NCBI GenBank assembly: GCA_031411935.1
Contig: JANOBY010000446.1
Coordinates: forward strand, 1-17,822
Origin: JAQGHR01 sp031411935
GTDB lineage: Bacteria; Planctomycetota; Planctomycetia; Isosphaerales; Isosphaeraceae
Reading direction: 5' to 3'
DNA length: 17,822 nucleotides
Below are positions 1 to 8,446 of this stretch, one piece after another. Below the pieces are notes generated by a model. That model saw nothing but the letters and a program-made list of their open reading frames with translations, searched no databases and had not been told where the DNA came from. Made by a program: the position numbers and the translations under genes. Numbering within the stretch: position 1 is the stretch's first letter; each line of letters starts with the position of its first letter.

Positions 1-1200
1 GTGGTTGTGGTCGCGGCCCGACATCTGGGGTAGCTCGGCCACGGGCGTTCGGCCGAACTCGCCTCCCCACAGGACCAGGGTCTCGTCCAGCATGCCTCGT
101 TGCTTCAGGTCGGTCAGGAAGGCGGCGATCGGCTGGTCCCATTGGTGGGCCTGGTGCCGGTGGGCTCCCTCGATGTTGTCGTGGTTGTCCCACGGCTGAT
201 CGGCCCCGCTCCAGACCTGCAGGAACCGCACTCCGCGTTCGAGCAGACGACGGGTCAGCAGGAGCTGTCGGCCGATCACGGTGTCGCCATACATCTCGCG
301 GGTGCTCTGGGATTCGAGCGCCAGGTCGAACGCCTCGGCGGCCTCGAACTGCATGCGATAGGCGAGCTCGAAGGACTGGATGCGGGCCTCGAGCTGCGGG
401 TCGGTCTGGTGGCTGTTGAGGTGGGCCTCGTTCAGCCTCCGCACGAGGTCGAGTTGCTTGCGCTGCTGCTCGGGCGAGGCGCTCTTGTTCTTGATGTTGG
501 CGATGAGCTTCTCGACCTCGCGGTGCTGCGTGTCCACGTAGGTGCCCTGGTATGCGCCGGGAAGGAACGCGGACCGCCAGTTCTGGGTCGAAGTGATGGG
601 GTACCCGCCGGGGCACATGGCCAGGAAACCGGGGAGGTTCTGGTTCTCGGAGCCGAGGCCATAAGTGACCCACGACCCCATGCTGGGCCGGGGCTGGCGG
701 CTTTCCCCGCAATTCATGAGCATGAGCGAGGGCTCGTGGTTGGGCACGTCGGCCACCATCGAGCGGATCACGCAGAGGTCGTCGGCATGCTGTGCGGTCT
801 TCGCGAACAGCTCGCTCACGTCGAGCCCGCTCTGCCCGTACTTGGAGAACTTGAACGGCGAGCGCAGGGCGCCGCTGGTCTTGCGCTCGGTGCGGAGATT
901 GGGATTGGGGAGTGGCTTGCCGTGGTACTTGTCGAGCAGGGGCTTAGGGTCGAACGTATCGACCTGCGACGGACCGCCGTTCATGAACAGGTGGACGACC
1001 TGTTTGGCGGTGCCCTTGAACTGCGGAGGCTTGGGCCGGAGCGGTTGCAGGTCCGTATCGGCGCGGGCCGCGGGCAGCAGGCTGCCGTCGGCCGCCATCA
1101 CGCTGGCCAGGCCGAGCAGGCCCAGGCCCATCCCTCCGCGTTGCAGGAGCTCGCGGCGCGACAGGTGAGCGGTCGACGGCTTGGGGTGATGCCTGGACAT
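1..1200 (-). CDS. DUF1501 family protein (DUF1501-A), C-terminus outside window
   Basis: This is a predicted exported protein of the DUF1501 family, which is related to alkaline phosphatases and sulfatases. The first 400 residues are visible; by comparison with the paralogue at 7035-8441, about 80 C-terminal residues are missing. Residues 14-19 read SRRELL, followed by a Gly/Leu-rich stretch, which is a twin-arginine (Tat) signal. Family landmarks are HLFMNGGPSQVDTFDPKP near residue 90, PSMGSWVTYGLGSE in the middle, GEFGRTP at about 380-386 and GRDHNH at the window edge, the last two being likely metal or active-site motifs. The ATG at 1200 is chosen because AGGGAG lies 9 nt upstream and an Arg-rich n-region follows. 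It is the last visible gene of a minus-strand run, 24 bp after the acyltransferase. The family assignment is secure, but the biochemical activity of DUF1501 proteins is not established as far as I know. Confidence 0.93.
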   Translation of the reverse strand, partial: MSRHHPKPSTAHLSRRELLQRGGMGLGLLGLASVMAADGSLLPAARADTDLQPLRPKPPQFKGTAKQVVHLFMNGGPSQVDTFDPKPLLDKYHGKPLPNPNLRTERKTSGALRSPFKFSKYGQSGLDVSELFAKTAQHADDLCVIRSMVADVPNHEPSLMLMNCGESRQPRPSMGSWVTYGLGSENQNLPGFLAMCPGGYPITSTQNWRSAFLPGAYQGTYVDTQHREVEKLIANIKNKSASPEQQRKQLDLVRRLNEAHLNSHQTDPQLEARIQSFELAYRMQFEAAEAFDLALESQSTREMYGDTVIGRQLLLTRRLLERGVRFLQVWSGADQPWDNHDNIEGAHRHQAHQWDQPIAAFLTDLKQRGMLDETLVLWGGEFGRTPVAELPQMSGRDHNH

Positions 1201-1209
1201 GGCCTTGGA

Positions 1210-1215
1210 CTCCCT
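1210..1215 (-). promoter_or_regulatory. Shine-Dalgarno site for DUF1501-A
   Basis: On the minus strand AGGGAG ends 9 nt before the ATG at 1200. It lies in the 24-bp gap after the acyltransferase stop codon. Most genes here lack a clear site, so this one helps fix the start. Confidence 0.6.
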
Positions 1216-1224
1216 GGATCGCGC

Positions 1225-2337
1225 TCAAACGCGAAGATAGATCTTGTTCCGATAGAGGAAGAGCAGGAACACCCACTCGACCGCGATCACCCCCGCCGCC
1301 AGGACGACCGGCCCCCATCCGCCCGAAAGGCGGATCGTCCCGCCCAGGAAGAACTGGGCGATCGAGGCGAAATCCACGATGCTCGACGCCAGGTAGATCG
1401 TGATGGCGTTCGATCCGATCACGACGAAGAAGAACGCCCATCGCTTCCAGCCGATCACGTCAATCACCGCGTAAAACAGGGCCAGAAGGATCAGGCTGAA
1501 GCCACCGGCCACCAGCACGAACGAGCTCGTCCATAGGTTCTTGATCAGGGGGAAGCTGAAACTCCAGGACCAGCCGGCCCCGAGACAGGCCGCGCCCATC
1601 GTCAGGAGGCCGAGGATCTTCCTCGAGGGACTCGCCCCCGACCGGAGCACCTGGCCCGCGAGCACGCCCAGCAAGGCCGTGCCCACGGCGGGGATCGTGG
1701 ACAGCAGCCCTTCGTTGTCCCCGAATCCATAATAGGCCTGGTAGATCTTGCCTGGCAGGAAGTGCCGATCGACCCAACCCGCCAGGTTGGTCTCCTTCGA
1801 CAGGTCGCCCGCGATCCCGCCCGGAGCGGCCACATAGGTCAAGAGGGCCCAGTAACCGATCAGGATCGCGAGAAGCAGGATGACCTGGCCGAGTACTCTC
1901 GTATTCAGGCAGATCACCGCCGCCACCCCGTAGCAGATGGCGATCCGTTGCAGCACGCCCGCGACCCGCAGGTTCGCGAAGTCGAACTGGAGCAGCTTGT
2001 TGTAGATCAGGCCCAGCAAAAACAGCATCGCCGTTCGTCGCGCGATCCGGGCAAAAGCTGCCGCTCGGCCGCTTTGCTCGATCCTTCCCAGGGAGAACGG
2101 CAGGACCGTCCCCACCAGAAACAGGAAGAGCGGGAAGATCAGGTCGTAAAAGCGGAAGCCCTGCCATTCCACGTGCTCGAGTTGCTCGACGATCGCGTGT
2201 CCTGCACGGGAGTGCGTCCGTTCGGCGATGGCCTTGATCAGCTCCTCCCCGCCGACGATCCAGAACATGTCGAAACCGCGCAGGGCGTCGATCGAGAGCA
2301 GACGTCCGGTGGGTTTTTGCGCGATCTCTGAGGACAT
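1225..2337 (-). CDS. HGSNAT-like membrane acyltransferase (DUF5009/COG4299)
   Basis: This 370-aa polytopic membrane protein resembles heparan-alpha-glucosaminide N-acetyltransferase, which moves acetyl groups from cytoplasmic acetyl-CoA across a membrane onto terminal glucosamine. Residues 14-24 (LLSIDALRGFD) are the family N-terminal signature. H55 in EHVEWQGFRFYDLIFP aligns with the active-site His of the human enzyme (HASWNG context, from memory). Other hallmarks are VAGVLQRIAICY (125-136), EGLLSTIPAVGTALLG (209-224), KNLWTSSFVL (266-275) and GSNAITIYL (308-316). About ten hydrophobic segments can be seen. The gene starts 27 bp after PSD1-A and ends 24 bp before DUF1501-A, so co-transcription is likely. 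The bacterial acceptor sugar is unknown; acetylation of glucosamine or a related glycan is inferred from the family. The ATG at 2337 has no strong ribosome site. Confidence 0.9.
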   Translation of the reverse strand: MSSEIAQKPTGRLLSIDALRGFDMFWIVGGEELIKAIAERTHSRAGHAIVEQLEHVEWQGFRFYDLIFPLFLFLVGTVLPFSLGRIEQSGRAAAFARIARRTAMLFLLGLIYNKLLQFDFANLRVAGVLQRIAICYGVAAVICLNTRVLGQVILLLAILIGYWALLTYVAAPGGIAGDLSKETNLAGWVDRHFLPGKIYQAYYGFGDNEGLLSTIPAVGTALLGVLAGQVLRSGASPSRKILGLLTMGAACLGAGWSWSFSFPLIKNLWTSSFVLVAGGFSLILLALFYAVIDVIGWKRWAFFFVVIGSNAITIYLASSIVDFASIAQFFLGGTIRLSGGWGPVVLAAGVIAVEWVFLLFLYRNKIYLRV

Positions 2338-2364
2338 GGGCGGGACGAGCTCCGGCGGGAGGAA

Positions 2365-5157
2365 TCAATCGACGAACACGAACTCGTTCGCAATCAAGAG
2401 GCCCTGGATATAGAAGCCCCAGGCATCCGCGTCGGCTCCCTGAAGGAAGTCGCGGGCGAGGGCAAGCTCTTCGTCGCGAGGGCTCCGGCCGTAGATCCGG
2501 TGGTAGAGCGTATCGACTCGCTTCGAGAGGTCCTGTTCGCCCGCGATCTCGGGGCGCGAAGCCAGAGCCCGGGCCGCCTCGATCGAGAACGGATGGTTCA
2601 TGAGGAACAGGGCCTGCGGGGCCACCGTGGTGTTGTCTCGTTTCGGATTCGTCGCGTTGGTGTCCGGAAAATCGAACGCGCGATACACGCCGGGGAGCAT
2701 GAGGCGGTCGATCTTGCCGTAGATCGTGCGGCGAAAGGTCCCGCTGGCCAGGATGTCGGGTGCGGGCGGCCCGCCGATGGACGGGTCAAGCCGTCCCGAG
2801 GCCGCGAGCAGGGCATCGCGGGTGGACTCGAAATCCAGGCGTTGCCGGTTCATTCGCCAGAGCAAGCTGTTCTCCGGGTCCACGCCCCGCGCTTCGGGCC
2901 GGTCTTCGCTGCCCTGCTGATAGGCGGCGGAGAGCATCATCTTGCGATGAAGGGCCTTCAACGACCACCCGCCGGCCACGAAGTCGCCGGCCAGGTGATC
3001 GAGCAACTCGGGATGCGAGGGAGGGTCGCTCCTCAGGCCGAAGTCGCCGGGCGTGCCCACGATCGGCTTGCCGAAGTGGGCCATCCACACGCGATTCACG
3101 AGCACGCGCGGCGTCAACGGGTTGGTGGGGCTGGCGATCGCGCGGGCGAGTTCCAGGCGTCCCGAACCCTCGCGGAACGGCTGCCTTTGATCACCCTCGA
3201 TGACCTTGAGGAAGCGTCGGGGCACCTCCTCGCCCTGATTACCCGGGTTCCCTCGGCGGAAGATGCGGGGATTGACCGGGTTCTTCGACTCCTCCAAAAC
3301 CATCGCCCGCGCGGGGGCTCCGGGGCCCCTCACCCGGAAGGCCTCGACGGCCTGGAGCCTCTTCTTGTACTCGGCCTGCGAGGCGCGATCGGGCAACAAC
3401 GCCAGGTCGGAGGCCGCGTTACGGGCCAGGCTCGGGGCCGAGTCGGGGCCGTGGAAGACCAGCCGGAGCTCCTCGTGGGCGAGGTCGGGATGCGAGGACG
3501 GTGTCTGACCATTCAGCGCCGCGCGTCGAGAATAGTCCTGCCAGATCGATTCGGTCGAGTTCAGCGTCTTCCCGTAGATCCGGGCCAGATCCTCGACCGT
3601 GCCCGGCGGCTGTGACGCCAGCGCCGAGAGGACCAGCGGGTTGATCGGCTTCGCGGAATCAGCGCGAGTTTGCCAGCGCTCGATCAGCGACCTGGCCCGG
3701 TCGGCGAAGCCTTCTTTCGGGAGCGTTGACAGCTCGTACCAGGGGGCGAATACCGGGTTGTGCGACGCCCGGGACCGGTCGAGCGATTGCCTCCAGCGTT
3801 CGAGCATCACCGGGTTCAGGTCGCCCTTCTCGGCAATCTGCATGAAATTGCCGGTGTCCGGCTGGGCGGCCGACTTGAGCACGGCGAGCAGATAGTCCGT
3901 CAGTCGGCTCCGGGCGCTCTGGACGAGCTCCTCGTGCTGCTCATCCACGTACTCCGTGAGCTTTTTTTCGAGCTGGACCAGCTCGGCGGAATACTTGGCG
4001 AACTCGGGGGTCTGCGGCGGGGGCTCGAAAAACGGCGGGACCTTGGGCTCGCTCGACGACGCGAAGACCCCGTACAGCGAGTAGTAATCGGCGGTCGGGA
4101 TGGGGTCAAACTTGTGGTCGTGGCACCGGGCACAGCTCACCGTGAGTCCCATGAGGCCGCGGGTCACCACGTCGATGCGATCGTCGAGGATGTCCTCGTT
4201 GTTGTTCATGAACCGGCTGCCGACCGTCAGGAAGCCCATGGCGGCGAGGTCGCGTTTGTCCTCGCCCAGGGGGAGCCGGTCGGCGGCGATCTGGCGGATC
4301 AGGAACTCGTTGTAGGGCAAATCTTCATTCAGCGATCGCACGACCCAGTCGCGATAGGCGTAGGCCCAGGGATAGTCGGCCTCGTCGAGGAAAACGTACC
4401 CCTTGGTGTCGGCATACCGGGCCACGTCGAGCCAGTGCCGGCCCCAGCGTTCCCCGTAGTGGGGAGACGCGAGCAGGCGGTCGATCACGGCGGAGAAGGC
4501 CTCGGGCGTGGGGCGGGAATCGGCCTCGAAGTCGCGGACCTCCTCGGCCGTGGGGGGCAGGCCGATCAGGTCGAACGTGGCGCGACGGATCAGGGACAGG
4601 CGGCTCGCTGGCGGGGAGGGCTGCAATCCGCGGGCTTCGAGCTTCGCGAGCACGAACCGGTCGATTGAGGACCGCGGCCACGCCTCATCCTTCACGGCCG
4701 GGGGGGCGGGGTTCGCGACCGGCTGGAACGCCCAGTGGGTGAGCGCAGGATCGACGGCCGCGGTCTTGTTCTTGTCCTCAGGCCAGGGCGCACCCTGCTT
4801 GACCCACTGGGTCAGGTCGGCGATGACCGCGTCCTGGAGCTTCTTCTTGGGCGGCATCTTGATGTCGCCGTCGTGACTCAGGACGTCGAGGATCGGGCTC
4901 GATCCGGGGTCGGCCGCGACCAGCGCGGGGCCTTCAGCTCCGCCCTTGACCATAGCTTCGCGCGAGTCCAGACGCAGGCCCGACTTTTGCTTCTCGGGGC
5001 CGTGGCAAGACTGGCAGTTCTCGACGAGGACGGGTCGGATCCGGCTCTCGAAGAACGCCGCCTCGTCGGACGAGATCGGTTTCGGCTCGTCGGCCTGGGC
5101 GGTCGCAAGCGAGCACGCGAGGCCGAGGAAGGCGAGCGGGAGGGCTCGAACGCTCAT
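2365..5157 (-). CDS. PSD1-A: secreted PSCyt1-DUF1549-DUF1553 protein
   Basis: This 930-aa exported planctomycete protein is the first gene of the minus-strand run. Residues 1-22 form a Sec signal peptide (LPLAFLGLACSLATAQA). A planctomycete cytochrome-c-like domain covers about 33-127, with heme motif CQSCH at 48-52 and a possible distal ligand Met at 101 (KMPPKKK). DUF1549 follows at about 160-370, including GERWGRHWLDVARYADTKGY (236-255) and a second CxxCH, CARCH at 342-346. A helical, Glu/Lys-rich linker spans roughly 385-430. DUF1553 occupies about 662-915 (SGRLELARAIASPTNPLTPR onward). It lacks the tandem insert modules found in PSD1-B. The ATG at 5157 is placed directly before the signal peptide, with only a weak GAGG upstream. 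The heme-binding inference rests on CxxCH; the role of DUF1549/DUF1553 is unknown. Pairing with DUF1501 is typical for planctomycetes. Confidence 0.95.
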   Translation of the reverse strand: MSVRALPLAFLGLACSLATAQADEPKPISSDEAAFFESRIRPVLVENCQSCHGPEKQKSGLRLDSREAMVKGGAEGPALVAADPGSSPILDVLSHDGDIKMPPKKKLQDAVIADLTQWVKQGAPWPEDKNKTAAVDPALTHWAFQPVANPAPPAVKDEAWPRSSIDRFVLAKLEARGLQPSPPASRLSLIRRATFDLIGLPPTAEEVRDFEADSRPTPEAFSAVIDRLLASPHYGERWGRHWLDVARYADTKGYVFLDEADYPWAYAYRDWVVRSLNEDLPYNEFLIRQIAADRLPLGEDKRDLAAMGFLTVGSRFMNNNEDILDDRIDVVTRGLMGLTVSCARCHDHKFDPIPTADYYSLYGVFASSSEPKVPPFFEPPPQTPEFAKYSAELVQLEKKLTEYVDEQHEELVQSARSRLTDYLLAVLKSAAQPDTGNFMQIAEKGDLNPVMLERWRQSLDRSRASHNPVFAPWYELSTLPKEGFADRARSLIERWQTRADSAKPINPLVLSALASQPPGTVEDLARIYGKTLNSTESIWQDYSRRAALNGQTPSSHPDLAHEELRLVFHGPDSAPSLARNAASDLALLPDRASQAEYKKRLQAVEAFRVRGPGAPARAMVLEESKNPVNPRIFRRGNPGNQGEEVPRRFLKVIEGDQRQPFREGSGRLELARAIASPTNPLTPRVLVNRVWMAHFGKPIVGTPGDFGLRSDPPSHPELLDHLAGDFVAGGWSLKALHRKMMLSAAYQQGSEDRPEARGVDPENSLLWRMNRQRLDFESTRDALLAASGRLDPSIGGPPAPDILASGTFRRTIYGKIDRLMLPGVYRAFDFPDTNATNPKRDNTTVAPQALFLMNHPFSIEAARALASRPEIAGEQDLSKRVDTLYHRIYGRSPRDEELALARDFLQGADADAWGFYIQGLLIANEFVFVD

Positions 5158-5217
5158 GCGTCAAGGGCCTCGGTCGGGGTGGGATGACGGAGGGCAGGAA
5201 TCACGGGCAGTATTGAT

Positions 5218-5246
5218 ATTCTAGCAGCCTCTGGCCCCGGGGGCCA
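5218..5246 (-). promoter_or_regulatory. Candidate promoter for PSD1-A operon
   Basis: On the minus strand TAGAAT (5223-5218) matches five of six bases of a sigma-70 -10 box. A weak -35 match, TGGCCC (5246-5241), sits 17 nt upstream and lies inside the palindrome at 5232-5246. The predicted leader before the ATG at 5157 is about 55 nt. This rests on pattern only; the -35 is poor. Confidence 0.3.
5232..5246. repeat. 15-bp perfect palindrome in the divergent intergenic region
   Basis: TGGCCCCGGGGGCCA is two 7-bp arms around a central G. With a one-base centre it cannot be a hairpin terminator, but it could be a protein-binding dyad. It lies between the divergent PSD1-A and glycosyltransferase genes and overlaps the candidate -35 of PSD1-A. 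A smaller 5-bp inverted repeat (CATCC/GGATG) follows at 5245-5258. In GC-rich DNA a palindrome like this can arise by chance. Confidence 0.35.
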
Positions 5247-5287
5247 TCCCATAGGATGATGAGGACTCCCCTCGTCCGCCCGGGTCC

Positions 5288-6421
5288 ATGTTTATGCCGA
5301 AGAAAATTCTGATCCTCTCGGCCTCCGCGGGCGCCGGGCACCTTCGGGCCGCCCAGGCCCTCGAGCGGGCGTTCGCCGAGTCCGGCCACGACGGCGAGGT
5401 CCGGCACGTGGATATCCTGGAGTTCACGAACCCGCTGTTCCGCAGGCTCTACTCCAAGGCCTACCTGGACATGGTCAACACCATGCCGGAGGTCCTGGGA
5501 TGGCTTTACGACCAGCTCGACAAGCCCTGGAAGTCTCGCCCGACGAAGGACGCGTTCGAGAAGCTGAACACCCGCCCGTTCGCCAAGCTCCTCAAGAAAT
5601 ATCAGCCCGACGTGACGGTCTGCACCCACTTCCTGCCCGCCGAGATCATCGCGTGGCTGCGATCGCGTGAGAAGATCGTCTGCCGCCAGGCCACCGTGGT
5701 GACCGACCTCGACGTCCACGCCATGTGGCTCTGCCACCGCTGCGAGCACTACTTCGTGGCGATGGACGAGACCCGGGCCCACCTCGAAGAGCTCGGCGTT
5801 GGGGCCGGCAAGATCTCCGTGACCGGGATCCCCATCGACCCGGTGTTCTCGCGACCGGCCGACAAGCGGGCCATGCGGACGAAGCACGGACTCGCCCCCG
5901 ACCTGACCACCATCCTCGTGTCGGCGGGCGGTTTCGGGGTAGGTCGACTGGAAGGGATGCTCGGGTCTCTGCTGAAGCTAAGGCACCCCGCGCAGGTCGT
6001 GGCGATCTGCGGGAAGAACGCCGAGCTCAAGGCCCAGATCGACGCCCAGGCCATGCGGATCCCGGCAAGCTCTCCGGTGAACCTGCACGTTGTCGGGTAC
6101 ACCACCGAGATGGACGAGTGGATGGCCGCCGCGGACCTGATGGTCGGCAAGCCGGGCGGCCTGACCACCTCCGAGGCCCTCGCCCGAGGGCTCGTCTACG
6201 TGGTCGTGAACCCCATCCCCGGCCAGGAAGAGCGCAACAGCGACCACCTCCTCGAAGAAGGCGCGGCCATCCGGTGCAACAACCTGCCCGTGCTTGCCTA
6301 CAAGGTGGACAGGCTATTGGACGACCCCGCACGGCTCGCCACGATGAAGGCGAACGCCTTGAAGATGTCCCGGCCGAATGCGGCGCGAGACATCGTGGAT
6401 TCGATCCTCTCCGCGTTTTGA
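5288..6421 (+). CDS. GT28-type glycosyltransferase (MGDG synthase/MurG-like)
   Basis: This 377-aa protein has the two-domain GT-B layout of MGDG synthases and MurG-like enzymes, which transfer a sugar from a nucleotide donor to a lipid or other acceptor. The N-terminal acceptor domain opens with ILILSASAGAGHLRAAQAL (7-25), the MGDG_synth signature; VTGIPIDPVF (178-187) marks the domain junction. The C-terminal donor domain shows VSAGGFGVGRLEG (211-223), ADLMVGKPGGLTTSEALARG (282-301) and NPIPGQEERN (308-317), all nucleotide-sugar-binding motifs. There is no transmembrane segment or signal peptide, so it probably acts at the inner membrane face. ATG codons at 5288 and 5294 are both possible; neither has a clear ribosome site, and the second (MPKKILIL) is the more usual family start. 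It is transcribed away from PSD1-A and converges on 6444-6893. The acceptor and product cannot be told; a glycolipid is likely. Confidence 0.92.
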   Translation: MFMPKKILILSASAGAGHLRAAQALERAFAESGHDGEVRHVDILEFTNPLFRRLYSKAYLDMVNTMPEVLGWLYDQLDKPWKSRPTKDAFEKLNTRPFAKLLKKYQPDVTVCTHFLPAEIIAWLRSREKIVCRQATVVTDLDVHAMWLCHRCEHYFVAMDETRAHLEELGVGAGKISVTGIPIDPVFSRPADKRAMRTKHGLAPDLTTILVSAGGFGVGRLEGMLGSLLKLRHPAQVVAICGKNAELKAQIDAQAMRIPASSPVNLHVVGYTTEMDEWMAAADLMVGKPGGLTTSEALARGLVYVVVNPIPGQEERNSDHLLEEGAAIRCNNLPVLAYKVDRLLDDPARLATMKANALKMSRPNAARDIVDSILSAF

Positions 6422-6443
6422 ATCGCGCGCCGAAGCAGGGTAC

Positions 6444-6893
6444 TTACCCAGCCTTACCGTCCCTCGCACGGTCAAAACGGTCCTTGCATGCGATCTCTTC
6501 CTCGCGGGCGGATTGAAGTCCCGATTCAAGCGCTTTCATCGTTTTGGGGTGAGAATATCGCTCCAAAACATGCAGCTTTTTTCTCGAGTTGGCGAGTTCG
6601 ATTTCCGCCTTCTGTCGTGCCAGCCGTTCTTCGATGCGATGGGCTCCGTCGGCCTTGAGTCTCGTCACCAGGGCGTGTACCGCCAGGCCAATCTCCTTGT
6701 TCCGGGCTTCGACCTCGAGCGGATAACCGGCCTCATATTCCGCGAGCTCGATCTCCGCCTTCGCACGCTTCAGGCGTGCTTCGGCATAATCCGCTTCGGC
6801 CCGCAGCGTGGGCAGCGGGACGCCCTTCGAAGGCGCGTCCTGGAAGGATCCCGTCACCGCGACCAACCCGAGAACAACGTGGATGCACACCAT
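6444..6893 (-). CDS. Small coiled-coil protein, possibly exported; function unknown
   Basis: This 149-aa protein is mostly charged helix. Residues 1-20 (MVCIHVVLGLVAVTGSFQDA) are hydrophobic and may be a signal peptide or anchor, but the usual basic n-region is missing. Residues 29-75 and 80-145 are Ala/Glu/Lys/Arg-rich heptad-like segments (for example AEARLKRAKAEIELAEYEAG), typical of a coiled coil. The closing pattern LHVLERYSHPKTMKALESGL resembles the helical hairpin of planctomycete proteins akin to membrane-fusion (HlyD-like) adaptors, but the barrel and lipoyl parts are absent, so this may be a short or reduced relative. The start is supported by GGAGAAGGG 9 nt upstream. It lies 141 bp downstream of DUF1501-B behind a hairpin, so it may be a separate unit. 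Its stop is 22 bp from the glycosyltransferase stop. Confidence 0.75.
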   Translation of the reverse strand: MVCIHVVLGLVAVTGSFQDAPSKGVPLPTLRAEADYAEARLKRAKAEIELAEYEAGYPLEVEARNKEIGLAVHALVTRLKADGAHRIEERLARQKAEIELANSRKKLHVLERYSHPKTMKALESGLQSAREEEIACKDRFDRARDGKAG

Positions 6894-6902
6894 TCCTGGT
6901 TT

Positions 6903-6911
6903 CCCTTCTCC
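6903..6911 (-). promoter_or_regulatory. Shine-Dalgarno site for the coiled-coil gene
   Basis: Minus-strand GGAGAAGGG lies 9 nt before the ATG at 6893. It is one of the better ribosome sites in the window and supports both the start and the reality of this small gene. Confidence 0.55.
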
Positions 6912-6968
6912 GCATGTGAAGGGCCGACGGTTGCCTGGATCCGGCCGAGCCTTACTGAGAAATCTTCC

Positions 6969-6989
6969 TGATGAGTATTAGCCTCATCA
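6969..6989 (-). terminator. Hairpin downstream of DUF1501-B
   Basis: TGATGAG and CTCATCA form a perfect 7-bp stem around a 7-nt loop, 45 nt past the DUF1501-B stop codon. On the minus strand it is followed by a short, broken T-rich stretch (GGAAGATTTCTC), so it may end the PSD1-B/DUF1501-B transcript. The weak T-tract leaves room for a different regulatory role or chance. Confidence 0.4.
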
Positions 6990-7034
6990 ATGAATCCACG
7001 CACCAGGAAATCGGACCAGGATCCCTCTTCGTGG

Positions 7035-8441
<1,407 letters not shown>

Positions 8442-8446
8442 GGGCG

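Noticed and set aside
100..1536. 478-codon plus-strand open frame opposite DUF1501-A and the acyltransferase
   Set aside because: It spans parts of two genes encoded on the other strand and has no recognisable domain or signal.
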